DNA of 64,000 nucleotides from Labedella endophytica (GCF_003990045.1 NZ_RZGZ01000002.1:1488001-1552000); one strand, 5' to 3'; shown: positions 35,407-44,901, numbered from the stretch's first letter. The notes: a model not told the origin generated them from the letters alone. Translations and numbers: made by a program.

Positions 35407-35427
35407 CTCTGAGCCTGGCGAAGGGAC
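35407..35427. repeat. Short degenerate REP-like fragment
   Basis: The sequence around TGAGCCTGGCGAAGGGAC resembles the two fragments at 53253-53274 and 53345-53366. It lies in the gap between the C-x4-C protein gene and lldR. Confidence 0.35.
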
Positions 35428-35478
35428 ACGGGGTCCCGAGAACGGACGTTGTGCGCGGGCGACTCCGGCGCTACGCTG

Positions 35479-35503
35479 TGGTCTGACCACAGTGGTCTGA
35501 CCA
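35479..35503. promoter_or_regulatory. Double operator of the FadR/LldR type
   Basis: Two identical copies of TGGTCTGACCA (35479-35489 and 35493-35503) are spaced 14 bp centre to centre. TGGT-N3-ACCA is the consensus of FadR-subfamily GntR regulators such as LldR and PdhR. A -10-like TACGCT (35472-35477) abuts the first copy, so binding would shut off lldR-lldD. Confidence 0.8.
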
Positions 35504-35532
35504 CACGCCGCACCGCACGAGCGAGGATGCCC

Positions 35533-36327
35533 ATGAGCGACGACGCACGCGCCTGGCAACTCGTCCTGCGCTCGGTCGAAGCCGATCTCCTCTCGGGCGC
35601 CCTCTCCCCCGGCGATCATCTCCCGGGGGAACGCGCGCTGGCGGCCGAACTCGGCGTCGGCCGGTCGAGCGTCCGCGAGGCGCTTCGTGTGCTCGAGGTG
35701 CTCGGACTCGTACGCACCGCGACCGGGTCAGGGCCCTCGTCCGGAGCGATCATCGTCTCGACGCCCCGCGGGGGCATGTCCGCGCTCCTCCGCCTGCAGG
35801 TCGCGGCCTCCGGCTTCGACGTGTCGGACATCGTCGACACCCGGCTCGTGCTCGAGACCGCCGTCGCCGCGACCCTCGCGGAGGCCCTCGCCGACTCGTC
35901 CGATGACGTGGACACCGTCGCCCTCTCCGAGTCCGACGCGCTCCTCAACGCGATGGACGACCCCGCACTCACCCCCGCCGAGTTCCTCGCCCTCGACGCC
36001 CGCTTCCACCTGAGCCTCGCCGAGGCGGCGGGCAACCAGGTGATCGTCGCGACGATGGCGGGCCTGCGCGACTCGATCGAGGGATACGCCGTCGCCGGCG
36101 TGCCCACGCTCTCCTCCTGGTCCGACACGGCCGCCCGCCTCGCGAAGGAGCATCGCGGCATCCTCGACGCCATCCGCGCGGGGGACGGCGCGGCCGCCCG
36201 CAGCGCCGTACACGGCCACATCGCCGGCTACTACGCCGAGATCGGCCTCGGCTCCGCGCCCACCCCCGCGAACCCCGCACCCGCACCCGCACCCGCACCC
36301 GCACCGACGGAAGGACCGATCGCATGA
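35533..36327 (+). CDS. lldR: GntR/FadR-family regulator of L-lactate utilisation
   Basis: A 264-residue regulator. The winged helix has [20 protein letters not shown] and [14 protein letters not shown]; the all-helical FCD ligand domain follows ([41 protein letters not shown]). The ATG at 35533 has a GCGAGG ribosome site six bases upstream, better than the ATG at 35527. The tail is a Pro-Ala repeat coded by a hexamer tandem repeat. Its stop overlaps the lldD start by four bases. Role in lactate control is inferred from the neighbour. Confidence 0.85.
   Translation: MSDDARAWQLVLRSVEADLLSGALSPGDHLPGERALAAELGVGRSSVREALRVLEVLGLVRTATGSGPSSGAIIVSTPRGGMSALLRLQVAASGFDVSDIVDTRLVLETAVAATLAEALADSSDDVDTVALSESDALLNAMDDPALTPAEFLALDARFHLSLAEAAGNQVIVATMAGLRDSIEGYAVAGVPTLSSWSDTAARLAKEHRGILDAIRAGDGAAARSAVHGHIAGYYAEIGLGSAPTPANPAPAPAPAPAPTEGPIA
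36275..36304. repeat. Hexanucleotide tandem repeat in the lldR 3' end
   Basis: About five tandem units of GCACCC code for a Pro-Ala run at the C-terminus of the regulator. Gain or loss of a unit would keep the frame but change tail length and the spacing before lldD. Confidence 0.75.
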
Positions 36328-37583
36328 TCGACCGACGCATCCCCACCTGGCACGACTTCGCACCGCTCATGCAGTTCAAGAAGCCGGAGCTCGACCCGAA
36401 GAAGCGCCGCCTCGACACGGCGCTCACGATCGAGGACCTCCGCCGGATCGCGAAGCGCCGCACCCCGAAGGCCGCATTCGACTACACGGAGGGCGCGGCC
36501 GAGGGCGAGATCAGCCTCGCCCGTGCACGGCAGGCCTTCAGCGACATCGAGTTCCACCCGTCGATCCTGCGCGACGTCTCGCGCGTCGACACGAGCGTCG
36601 AAGTGCTCGGCGGACGCTCCGCCCTGCCCTTCGGCATCGCCCCCACGGGCTTCACCCGCATGATGCAGACGGAGGGCGAGCGTGCCGGCGCCGCGGCGGC
36701 GGGCGCCGCGGGCATCCCGTTCTCCCTCTCCACGATGGGCACCACGTCGATCGAGGACGTCAAGGCGACGAATCCGGACGGGCGCAACTGGTTCCAGCTC
36801 TACATGTGGAAGGACCGCGACCGGTCCATGGCGCTCGTCGACCGGGCCGCGAAGGCCGGATACGACACCCTCCTCGTGACGGTCGACGTGCCCGTGGCCG
36901 GCGCGCGGCTGCGCGACAAGCGCAACGGCTTCTCCATCCCGCCGCAGCTCACGCCCGCGACGGTCGTCAACGCGCTGCCGCGGCCGGCGTGGTGGATCAA
37001 CTTCCTCACGACGGAGGCACTCTCGTTCGCGACGCTCGATCGATGGTCGGGCACGGTCGCGGAGCTGCTCGACACGATGTTCGACCCCACCGTGAACTTC
37101 GACGACCTGGCCTGGATCAAGAGCCAGTGGCCGGGAAAGCTCGTCGTGAAGGGCGTGCAGAACCTCGCCGACGCGAAGCGCCTCGCCGACATGGGCGTCG
37201 ACGGGATCGTCCTGTCGAACCACGGCGGGCGTCAGCTCGACCGTGCGCCCATTCCGTTCCACCTGCTGCCGAAGGTCGTCGCCGAGGTCGGTAACGACAC
37301 CGAGGTGCACATCGATACGGGCATCATGAACGGCGCCGACATCGTGGCCTCGCTCGCTCTCGGCGCGAAGTTCACCCTCATCGGTCGCGCCTACCTCTAC
37401 GGGCTCATGGCCGGCGGGCGCGAGGGCGTCGACCGCACGATCGAGATCCTGCGCGGCGAGATCGAGCGCACGATGCGTCTCCTCGGTGTGACGAACGTCG
37501 CGGAGCTCGAGCCCGGACACGTGACGCAGCTCGCGCGGCTCGTGCCTCTGTCGGCCGCCGCGACCCACGTCGCCGCGCGGTAG
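36324..37583 (+). CDS. lldD: FMN-dependent L-lactate dehydrogenase
   Basis: A 419-residue alpha-hydroxy-acid oxidising flavoenzyme. It oxidises L-lactate to pyruvate and passes electrons to quinone. The FMN barrel motifs include [12 protein letters not shown] at the N-terminus, [25 protein letters not shown], and the active-site His300 with Arg in [10 protein letters not shown]. It overlaps the lldR stop (ATGA), so it is coupled to its presumed regulator. Family length is about 380-420. Mandelate or other 2-hydroxy acids are possible substrates. Confidence 0.9.
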   Translation: MIDRRIPTWHDFAPLMQFKKPELDPKKRRLDTALTIEDLRRIAKRRTPKAAFDYTEGAAEGEISLARARQAFSDIEFHPSILRDVSRVDTSVEVLGGRSALPFGIAPTGFTRMMQTEGERAGAAAAGAAGIPFSLSTMGTTSIEDVKATNPDGRNWFQLYMWKDRDRSMALVDRAAKAGYDTLLVTVDVPVAGARLRDKRNGFSIPPQLTPATVVNALPRPAWWINFLTTEALSFATLDRWSGTVAELLDTMFDPTVNFDDLAWIKSQWPGKLVVKGVQNLADAKRLADMGVDGIVLSNHGGRQLDRAPIPFHLLPKVVAEVGNDTEVHIDTGIMNGADIVASLALGAKFTLIGRAYLYGLMAGGREGVDRTIEILRGEIERTMRLLGVTNVAELEPGHVTQLARLVPLSAAATHVAAR

Positions 37584-37643
37584 AGGGGCGCACCCGGTTC
37601 GGCGGCCTCGGCAACACGCGCCGTCTCCCCGATGCCACCCGGA

Positions 37644-37769
37644 GTGGGCGCAAAACGTCGCTCCGAACGGCCTGCAACGACACAATGCGCCCACCTCGCC
37701 GAGGCCCCCTCCCCGGGTGGACGCATATCGTCGTCGGGACCGGCACTTGGCGACGATTCGCGTCCACCC
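37644..37769. repeat. Two tandem palindromes, family F
   Basis: The 302-base gap between lldD and the helicase gene holds two hairpins of similar design. The first pairs 37644-37652 with 37686-37694. The second pairs 37715-37724 with 37760-37769, extended by CGTCG/CGACG after four mismatched bases. Their left arms are alike (TGGGCGCAAAACGTCG and TGGACGCATATCGTCG). They probably terminate lldR-lldD. I see nothing else in this gap except the ribosome site of the helicase. Confidence 0.65.
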
Positions 37770-37885
37770 GAGGGGGGTCTCGGACCAGCGCCGCACCCGT
37801 CGTCCACAGCGGCGCCGGGTGCGAGGAGTGCACCGGGGCGTCCAGCCCGGGGTACGGGGTCGGGGGTGGCTGCGAGGATGGACGC

Positions 37886-40036
37886 ATGACGTCGACCACC
37901 ACCTCCCTCGATTCCCGCTCGGAGGCGCTCGAGGCCCTGCGCGCCCTCACCGGTCGCCCCGATGCCCACTTCCACGACGGCCAGCTCGAGGCCATCCTCG
38001 CTCTCGTCGACGACCACCGGCGCGCTCTCGTCGTGCAGCGCACCGGGTGGGGGAAGTCGGCGGTCTACTTCATCGCGAGCCTGCTGCTGCGCCGCCGCGG
38101 CGCCGGACCCACGCTGCTCGTCTCGCCGCTCCTCGCCCTCATGCGCGACCAGGTGGCCGCGGCCGAGCGGGCCGGCGTGCGCGCGGTGGCCATCAACTCC
38201 GCCAACCTCCACGAGTGGGACGATGTGCGCGCGCGGCTCGCGGCCGACGAGATCGACGTGCTCCTCGTCTCGCCCGAGCGGCTCAACAACCCGCGGTTCC
38301 GCGACGAGCAGCTGCCCGACCTGGTCCGGCGCACCGGGCTGCTCGTGGTGGACGAGGCGCACTGCATCTCCGACTGGGGCCACGATTTCCGGCCCGACTA
38401 CCGGCGCCTCGCCGACCTCATCACGACGCTCCCCGCCGGGGTTCCCATCCTCGCCACCACCGCCACGGCCAACGCGCGCGTCGTCACCGACGTGGTCGAG
38501 CAGCTGGGCGGTGGCACCGCCGACGCCCCCGGGTCGGACGTCCTCACCATCCGCGGTTCGCTCGCGCGCGAGTCGCTGCGGCTCGGCGTGCTGCAGCTCG
38601 GCACCTCCCGGCAGCGCCTCGCCTGGCTGCTCAGCCACATCGGCGAGCTGCGCGGCAGCGGCATCATCTACACGCTCACCGTGTCGGCCGCGGAGGACGC
38701 GGCCCGCCTGCTCCGCGGGGCCGGTCACGAGGTGCGCGCCTACACCGGTCGCACCGATCCCGACGAGCGCGAGGAGTCGGAGGGCATGCTGAAGCGCAAC
38801 AAGCTCAAGGCGCTCGTCGCCACGAGCGCCCTCGGCATGGGCTTCGACAAGCCCGACCTCGGCTTCGTCGTGCACCTCGGTGCCCCGTCCTCCCCCGTCG
38901 CGTACTACCAGCAGGTCGGCCGCGCGGGTCGCGGGTCGATCGACGCCGACGTGCTCTTACTCCCGGGCGAGGAGGATGAGGACATCTGGAGCTACTTCGC
39001 CACCGCTTCCATGCCCGACGAGGCGCGCGCCACCGCCGTTCTCGACGCGCTCCGGGATGCCAGCGACGCGAAACCCCTGTCGACGCCCGCTCTCGAATCC
39101 CGCGTCGACCTGCGACGCTCGCCCCTCGAGCTGCTCCTCAAGGTGCTCGACGTCGACGGGGCGGTGCGCCGCGTCTCGGGCGGTTGGGTCGCAACGGGAC
39201 AGCCGTGGGTCTACGACCGCGAACGCTACGAGCGCATCGCGGCCGCGCGGAAGGCCGAGCAGCAGTCGATGCTCGACTACGAGCGCACGGACGCATGCCG
39301 CATGGAGACGCTCCAGCGCGACCTCGACGATCCATCCGCCGCCCCGTGCGGCCGATGCGACACGTGCACGAGCGCCTGGTACCCCGCCGCCGTCACCGAG
39401 GAAGCCACCTCGACGGCAAGCGCCTCGCTCGATCGCGTGGGTGTGCCGATCGAACCCCGCTCCCAGTGGCCGACGGGCGCCGATCGCCTCGGCGCTCCGG
39501 TGAAGGGTCGCCTCTCGCCAGACGAGCGCGTGGAGGAGGGCCGCGCCCTCGCTCGTCTCACCGACCTCGGCTGGGGCGGGGTGCTCCGCACGATCTTCGC
39601 GGAGGGCGCCCCCGACGCCCCGATCGCGCCCAACGTGCTCGACGCGTGCGTGCGCGTGCTCGCCGACTGGGGCTGGGCCGAACGCCCCGCGGCCGTCGTG
39701 AGTGTGCCGTCACGATCGCGGCCGCTCCTCGTCGAGTCCCTCGCCACAGGGCTCTCCACGATCGGCAAGCTCCCGTACCTCGGCGCCCTCGACCTCGCGG
39801 GCGGCGGTCCCACGGGCGGCCCGGGCGGCAACAGCGCCTACCGGCTCGCGGGCGTGTGGGACGGCTTCGCGGTGGGCCCGCAGCTCGCCGAGGACCTCCG
39901 CGAGCTCGGCGGCCGCCCCGTGCTCCTCATCGACGATCGCGCCGACTCGCGCTGGACCCTCACGGTCGCCGGTCGCCTGCTCCGCCGGGCCGGCGCGTCC
40001 GCCGTCCTCCCGCTCACGCTCGGTCTCGTCGGGTAG
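37886..40036 (+). CDS. recQ: RecQ-like ATP-dependent DNA helicase with phosphoribosyltransferase-like C-terminus
   Basis: A 716-residue superfamily 2 helicase. Walker A is QRTGWGKSAVYF, the DEAH box is DEAHCISDWGHDFRPDYRRL, motif VI is QQVGRAGRG, and a RecQ-type zinc knuckle follows (ACRMETL then CGRCDTC). The C-terminal hundred residues are not the usual HRDC domain. They contain RPVLLIDDRADSRWTLTVAG, which resembles the PRPP loop of phosphoribosyltransferases. The ATG at 37886 follows GCGAGGA by seven bases. Role in repair and recombination is inferred. Confidence 0.88.
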   Translation: MTSTTTSLDSRSEALEALRALTGRPDAHFHDGQLEAILALVDDHRRALVVQRTGWGKSAVYFIASLLLRRRGAGPTLLVSPLLALMRDQVAAAERAGVRAVAINSANLHEWDDVRARLAADEIDVLLVSPERLNNPRFRDEQLPDLVRRTGLLVVDEAHCISDWGHDFRPDYRRLADLITTLPAGVPILATTATANARVVTDVVEQLGGGTADAPGSDVLTIRGSLARESLRLGVLQLGTSRQRLAWLLSHIGELRGSGIIYTLTVSAAEDAARLLRGAGHEVRAYTGRTDPDEREESEGMLKRNKLKALVATSALGMGFDKPDLGFVVHLGAPSSPVAYYQQVGRAGRGSIDADVLLLPGEEDEDIWSYFATASMPDEARATAVLDALRDASDAKPLSTPALESRVDLRRSPLELLLKVLDVDGAVRRVSGGWVATGQPWVYDRERYERIAAARKAEQQSMLDYERTDACRMETLQRDLDDPSAAPCGRCDTCTSAWYPAAVTEEATSTASASLDRVGVPIEPRSQWPTGADRLGAPVKGRLSPDERVEEGRALARLTDLGWGGVLRTIFAEGAPDAPIAPNVLDACVRVLADWGWAERPAAVVSVPSRSRPLLVESLATGLSTIGKLPYLGALDLAGGGPTGGPGGNSAYRLAGVWDGFAVGPQLAEDLRELGGRPVLLIDDRADSRWTLTVAGRLLRRAGASAVLPLTLGLVG

Positions 40037-40070
40037 CCCGCGCGGGGAGGGCCAGGGTCACAACACCAAG

Positions 40071-40089
40071 ATAGGTAAGGCTAAGCTAA
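40071..40089 (+). promoter_or_regulatory. DtxR/IdeR-type iron box
   Basis: The 19 bases match TTAGGTTAGGCTAACCTAA at 16 positions. The box lies 70 bases before the binding-protein gene and probably covers its promoter. It links this importer to the iron-box-controlled siderophore-interacting protein at 20.7 kb. Confidence 0.85.
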
Positions 40090-40158
40090 TCGAGCGCGGT
40101 GACGACGTGCCCGCGCTGCCTTCAGGCCGTCCGCCCCCGCACCAGGAGCTCCACCCGC

Positions 40159-41205
40159 ATGACATCCTCACCGACGCGCCCCTTGTTCGCCGCACTCACC
40201 GCCTTCGCACTCCTCGCCCTCACCGGGTGCGGGGCGTCGGAGACGATCGAGGACACTGCGAATGCCTCCGCCGGCGACGGGGCGACGCAGTACCCCCTCG
40301 TCATCGAGAACTGCGGCACCGAACAGACGATCGAGTCGGCTCCCCAACGCGTCGTGTCGCTCGACCAGAACTCCACCGAGATCCTCCTCTCGCTCGGCCT
40401 CGAGGACCGCATCGTCGGCACCGCATCGTGGACCGACCCGATCCTCGACTCGCTCGCCGAGGCCGACGAGGGTGTGCCCCGCCTGGCCGACAACGCCCCC
40501 AGCTACGAGGTGCTCCTCGGAGCCGACCCCGACTTCGTCACCGCCTCCTTCGGGCGTCACTATGCGGAGGGCGGGGTGACGACGCGCGACCGGCTCGACG
40601 AGACCGGCATCTCGTCCTATCTGTCCCCCACCGACTGCGACAACGGCCAGAGCATCAATGGCGGGGGCACGCGCACCACGGCGCTGACCGTCGACGCGCT
40701 CTACACGGAGATCCGTGAGCTCGCCGAGATCTTCGACGTGGGTGCGGCCGGCGAGGAGCTCGTCGCCGACCTCGAGGAGCGCGCGGCCGCCGCCACCGAC
40801 GGGGTCGACTTCGGCGGTCGCACCGTCATGTTCTGGTTCGCCGACACCAAGACCCCCTACGTCGCGGGCGGCCTCGGTTCCGCCGCCCTCCTCGCCGACC
40901 AGACCGGGCTCGGGAACATCTTCGACGACACCGACGACTGGCCAGCGAAAGGCTGGGAGGACGTCGTCGACGCCGCCCCCGACATCCTCATCGTCGGAGA
41001 CCTCCAGCGGGACCGCTTCCCCGGGGACCGACTCGACGACAAGATCGCGTTCCTCGAGGGCGACCCCCTCACCCAGACCCTCGAGGCCGTCCAGCAGGAT
41101 CGGATCATCGCGCTCCACGGGGCCGAGATGAACCCGTCGATCCGATTCGTCGACGGCCTCGAGAAGATCCAGGCGTGGTGGGTCGAGAACGGGGACGACC
41201 TCTGA
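40159..41205 (+). CDS. Iron-siderophore ABC transporter, substrate-binding lipoprotein
   Basis: A 348-residue class III binding protein (FepB/FhuD-like). The signal peptide ends in the lipobox LLALTGC (Cys24). The mature part has the expected PQRVVSLDQNSTEILLSLG and the second-lobe WEDVVDAAPDILIVGD. It captures ferric siderophore at the membrane. The ATG at 40159 has AGGAGC ten bases upstream. The permease gene begins inside its 3' end. Expression is probably iron-repressed through the upstream box. Confidence 0.88.
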   Translation: MTSSPTRPLFAALTAFALLALTGCGASETIEDTANASAGDGATQYPLVIENCGTEQTIESAPQRVVSLDQNSTEILLSLGLEDRIVGTASWTDPILDSLAEADEGVPRLADNAPSYEVLLGADPDFVTASFGRHYAEGGVTTRDRLDETGISSYLSPTDCDNGQSINGGGTRTTALTVDALYTEIRELAEIFDVGAAGEELVADLEERAAAATDGVDFGGRTVMFWFADTKTPYVAGGLGSAALLADQTGLGNIFDDTDDWPAKGWEDVVDAAPDILIVGDLQRDRFPGDRLDDKIAFLEGDPLTQTLEAVQQDRIIALHGAEMNPSIRFVDGLEKIQAWWVENGDDL

Positions 41206-42284
41206 GCCCCGCGGCAGCGGGCCCCGCGGCAGCCGGCGTCGTCACTCCGCCGACGCGACGAGGCCCTCGATCCACCCTCGCCCTTCCCGCGCTCGGCGTC
41301 GTCGGGCTGGTCGCCCTCGTGCTCTCGATCGGCGTCGCCGTGACCCTCGGTCCCGCGGACGTGTCCCTCGTCAACGTGCGCGACGTCGTGCTCAACCACC
41401 TCGGGATCACGGACATCGCCGTGCGCGTGTCGGACGATGCGATCGTCTGGCAGGAGCGCCTCCCGCGCGCACTCGTCGCCACGGCGTGCGGGGCCGGCCT
41501 CGGGGTCTGCGGTGTCATCCTGCAGTCGTTGTTACGCAATCCCCTCGCGGACCCGTTCGTGCTCGGGGTGTCCTCCGGCGCCTCCACGGGAGCCGTCGTG
41601 ATCGGCGTCCTCGGGGTCGGCGGCGGGGCGATCGGCCTGTCGGGCGGCGCCTTCATCGGCGCCCTCGTCGCCTTCGGCTTCGTCCTCCTCCTCGCCCGCT
41701 TCTCCTCGGGCGGCACGGCGACGGTGATCCTCGCGGGCGTCGCGAGCACGCAGCTGTTCTCCGCGCTCACATCCCTCGTCGTCTTCGCGTTCGCCGACTC
41801 GGACGAGACACGCGGCGTGATGTTCTGGCTCCTCGGATCCCTCGAGGGCATGCGCTGGGACGACGTGGCGCTGAGCGCCGGCGTGGTGGCCGTCGGCGCG
41901 GTCGTGTGCCTCCTCCACGCCCGCCCGCTCGACGCCGTCACGTTCGGCGACGACCTCGCGTCCGCGCTCGGCGTCGACGTCACGCGGCTCCGCACGGTGC
42001 TGCTGATCGTCACCGCTCTGCTCACCGCCACGCTCGTGAGCATCGCCGGCGCGATCGGCTTCGTCGGCCTCGTCCTCCCCCACGCGGCTCGACTCATCGT
42101 GGGTCAGCGCCATGCGCGACTGATCCCGACCACCATCGTGCTCGGAGCCGTCTTCATGGTCTGGGTGGACGCGGTGTCACGCGTCGCCTTCGGCCCCACA
42201 CCCCTGCCTGTCGGCGTCGGCACGGCGCTCGTGGGCGTGCCGGTCTTCGTCGCCCTCCTGGTGAGGAAGACCCGACGCCGGTAG
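41175..42284 (+). CDS. Iron-siderophore ABC transporter permease (FecCD family)
   Basis: A 369-residue permease with about nine to ten membrane segments and the FecCD signatures WQERLPRALVATACGAGLG, LLRNPLADPFVLGVSSGA and GAIGFVGLVLPHAARLIVG. The first start in frame is a GTG at 41175, overlapping the binding-protein gene by 31 bases. The first 30 residues are low complexity and the true start could lie a little further in. No ATPase gene follows, so it must share one encoded elsewhere. One permease implies a homodimer. Confidence 0.88.
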   Translation: MVGRERGRPLSPAAAGPAAAGVVTPPTRRGPRSTLALPALGVVGLVALVLSIGVAVTLGPADVSLVNVRDVVLNHLGITDIAVRVSDDAIVWQERLPRALVATACGAGLGVCGVILQSLLRNPLADPFVLGVSSGASTGAVVIGVLGVGGGAIGLSGGAFIGALVAFGFVLLLARFSSGGTATVILAGVASTQLFSALTSLVVFAFADSDETRGVMFWLLGSLEGMRWDDVALSAGVVAVGAVVCLLHARPLDAVTFGDDLASALGVDVTRLRTVLLIVTALLTATLVSIAGAIGFVGLVLPHAARLIVGQRHARLIPTTIVLGAVFMVWVDAVSRVAFGPTPLPVGVGTALVGVPVFVALLVRKTRRR

Positions 42285-42312
42285 GCCGCGAGCCAGGGCA
42301 GCCGCGAGGCGG

Positions 42313-44028
42313 TCAGTCGCGGGGCTGCGGCTTCCGGGGCGTGAAGAACTCCTCGCGCACGCGCTTCCGGAGGACCTTGCCGATGAGCGAGCGGGGGAGG
42401 GAATCCGCCTCGACGAATCGACGCGGAACCTTGTAGCGGGCCAGGCGCGAGCGCCCGAACTCCTTCAGCGCGTCCGGGTCGAAGACCGCACCGGCGTTCA
42501 GCACGACGGCGGCGGCGACGTCCTCGCCACCCGAGTCCTTCGCGATGCCCACCACGGCGACCTCAGCGACGTCGGGGTGGGAGAGGAAGACCTCCTCCAC
42601 CTCCGACGGCGACACGTTGAAGCCACCAGTGATGATGAGTTCCTTGACGCGATCCACCACCGTCACGAATCCGTCGTCCGACACCGTCACGATGTCGCCC
42701 GTCCGCAACCAGCCGTCCGCGAGCAGGGTCTCGGACGTGTCGTCCGGACGGTGCCAGTAGCCCTGGAAGACCTGCGGCCCCTTCACGAGCAGTTCCCCGG
42801 GCTCACCCGGTTCGCGCTGCACGGACGGGTCGTCCGGGTCGACGACCCGGATGGAGGTGCTCGGGAACGGGACGCCGACGGCACCCGGCCGCCGCGAGTG
42901 CCCCATCGGGTTTCCGAGCGATACCGGGGACGACTCCGTCATCCCGTACCCCTCGACGAGCAGGCCGCCCGTCGCCTCCTCCCAGCGCTGCACCGTCGCC
43001 ACGGGCAGGCTCATCGCCCCCGAGATCGAGAAGCGCACGTGCGACAGGTCGAGCTTCGACTTCCGTCCGGCCGTGCGGGTGAGCGCGTCGTAGATCGGCG
43101 GCACCGCCGGCAGGAACGTGGGGGGAGACTTCTTCGACGCGTCGGTCACGAGACCCACGTCGAAGCGCGGGAAGAGCACGACCTTCGCTCCGATGCTCAT
43201 CGCCGTGATGAGGCAGACGGTGAGCCCGTACGCGTGGAACATCGGCAGCACGGCGTAGAACGTCTCGTCGCCCTCGCGGAGCCCTGGCACCCACGCCCGG
43301 CACTGCATCGCGTTGGCGCGCAGGTTGCGGTGGCTGAGAACGACACCCTTCGGAGACCCCGTCGTGCCGCTCGTGTACTGGAGGGCCGCAACGGAATCGA
43401 GCGTGGGGCGGGCGTGGCGGCGGCTCAGCCTCTTCGATTCGACGAGCGAGGACCACGCGAGGAAGCGCCGACGCGACGGACGCTTCGTCATGGCCGCTCG
43501 CAGCTCCCGCGCCTTCGGGATGGGCAGCCGCAGTGCGGCGCGCTTCGACAGCGGCAGCGCCTCGGTCATGTCCACGGCGACGACGTGCTGAACGCCGATG
43601 TCGGCGGGGAAGGCGGCGACGGTGTCGTAGACGGAGTCCCAGACGATCGCGACGCGCGCACCGTGGTCCTCGAACTGGTGGCGGAGCTCGCGATCCGTGT
43701 AGAGCGGGTTGTGCTCCACCACGATCGCCCCGAGCCGCAGCACCGCGTAGAACGCGATCACGTGCTGCGGGCAGTTCGGCAACACGAGGGCGACACGATC
43801 GCCCTCCTTCACCCCGAGCTTGCGGAGCCCCTCGGCGACGCGCGAGACCTGCTCGGCGACCTCGTCGTAGGTGGTCTCGGCGCCGAAGAATTCGAGGGCC
43901 GTCGCTCGCCGGTGGCGGGTGACCGCTCCGTCGAGCATGTCCACGAGTGTCTCGGTGGGCTCGGGGATATCGGAGGGGACGCCGTCCGCGTAGGCGGTCA
44001 GCCAGGGCTTGTCGTCGATGTTGGTCAC
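42313..44028 (-). CDS. Long-chain acyl-CoA synthetase (AMP-forming)
   Basis: A 571-residue adenylate-forming ligase. It activates a fatty acid with ATP and CoA. Motifs: LQYTSGTTGSPKGVVLSHRN (P-loop), EGYGMTESSPVSLGNP, GWLRTGDIVTVSDDGF and the Lys near the end in PRSLIGKVLRKRVREE. Start chosen at GTG 44028 with GAGAGG five to six bases upstream; the open frame continues to 44190 but has no family match there. It could supply acyl-CoA to OleA, though it is 25 kb away. Confidence 0.9.
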   Translation of the reverse strand: MTNIDDKPWLTAYADGVPSDIPEPTETLVDMLDGAVTRHRRATALEFFGAETTYDEVAEQVSRVAEGLRKLGVKEGDRVALVLPNCPQHVIAFYAVLRLGAIVVEHNPLYTDRELRHQFEDHGARVAIVWDSVYDTVAAFPADIGVQHVVAVDMTEALPLSKRAALRLPIPKARELRAAMTKRPSRRRFLAWSSLVESKRLSRRHARPTLDSVAALQYTSGTTGSPKGVVLSHRNLRANAMQCRAWVPGLREGDETFYAVLPMFHAYGLTVCLITAMSIGAKVVLFPRFDVGLVTDASKKSPPTFLPAVPPIYDALTRTAGRKSKLDLSHVRFSISGAMSLPVATVQRWEEATGGLLVEGYGMTESSPVSLGNPMGHSRRPGAVGVPFPSTSIRVVDPDDPSVQREPGEPGELLVKGPQVFQGYWHRPDDTSETLLADGWLRTGDIVTVSDDGFVTVVDRVKELIITGGFNVSPSEVEEVFLSHPDVAEVAVVGIAKDSGGEDVAAAVVLNAGAVFDPDALKEFGRSRLARYKVPRRFVEADSLPRSLIGKVLRKRVREEFFTPRKPQPRD

Positions 44029-44189
44029 GATGACCTCTCGGCTCGGGCTTTCCAGGCTACAGAAGAGCGCATGGGCGTTCCCGTACATTGCGACCGGGGG
44101 CGGGAGCCGGTAGGACGAGCGGAGGCGCACCTCCGACGGCAGCGACCACTCCCACCGGACGCCCATCCGGCGCACGGGATAATGGGGCA

Positions 44190-44855
44190 ATGTCGACCAC
44201 CACCCCGTCCGGCGCGCGTCGCCGTCCCCGCGTCCTCCTCGCCGCCGCGACCGCCCTCGGAATCGTGCTCGCCGCGACCACGGCGATCGCTCCGGCCCAG
44301 GCGCACGATCAGCTGGTGTCGAGCACGCCGACGGCCGACGCCTCTCTCGACCCCGCGCCCACCGAGGTGGCCCTGACCTACTCGGACAACATCCTCGAGG
44401 TGGGCGTCGAAGTGGTCGTGACCGATGCCGACGGCGAGGACTGGGTCGCCGAGGCCCCTGTCGTCGACGGGCCCACCGTCACCGTTCCGCTGGAGTCGGA
44501 CATGCCCGGCGGCGCCTACACGGTGGACTGGCGCGTCGTCTCCTCGGACGGTCACCCGATCAGCGGGTCGATCCCCTTCACGGTGACGACGCCCGTAGCG
44601 ATGCCGACACCCACGGCATCGGAGCCCGCGGCGACGACACCCACCGACTCGGTGACGTCGGCACCGTCGGTGAGTGCCGACCCGGAGTCGACCGACTCCG
44701 ACGCCGCGAACGCCGAGGACGGGCTGTCCGGCGCGCACCTCGCGATCATCGCCGGCATCGTCCTCGTGGTGCTCCTCATCGTCGCCGGAATCATCTTCCT
44801 TCTGATCCGCCGCCGGAATGATGGCGCTGGCCCCGGGCAGGGCGGCTCGCTCTAG
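44190..44855 (+). CDS. CopC-domain copper-binding membrane protein
   Basis: A 221-residue protein. The signal peptide ends at AQA, leaving His as the mature N-terminal residue, a copper ligand in CopC. The CopC domain shows HDQLVSSTPTADASLDPAP, PTEVALTYSDNI and VVSSDGHPISGSIPFTV. A Thr/Ser/Pro linker (residues about 135-175) and one C-terminal membrane segment with a basic end follow. It would bind copper outside the cell. GATAAT lies six bases before the ATG, suggesting a leaderless transcript. No CopD gene is adjacent. Confidence 0.88.
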   Translation: MSTTTPSGARRRPRVLLAAATALGIVLAATTAIAPAQAHDQLVSSTPTADASLDPAPTEVALTYSDNILEVGVEVVVTDADGEDWVAEAPVVDGPTVTVPLESDMPGGAYTVDWRVVSSDGHPISGSIPFTVTTPVAMPTPTASEPAATTPTDSVTSAPSVSADPESTDSDAANAEDGLSGAHLAIIAGIVLVVLLIVAGIIFLLIRRRNDGAGPGQGGSL

Positions 44856-44873
44856 CGGACATCGCCGCGCGAT

Positions 44874-44901
44874 TCCGGCGGGCCGAACGCGGCCCGCCGG
44901 A
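44874..44901. terminator. Perfect 11-bp hairpin between copC-like and lipoprotein genes
   Basis: The arms 44874-44884 and 44891-44901 are fully complementary around a six-base loop. It lies between convergent genes. It overlaps a partial copy of the DUF418 gene's 3' end (44877-44937), so the hairpin may have arisen from that remnant. Confidence 0.7.
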
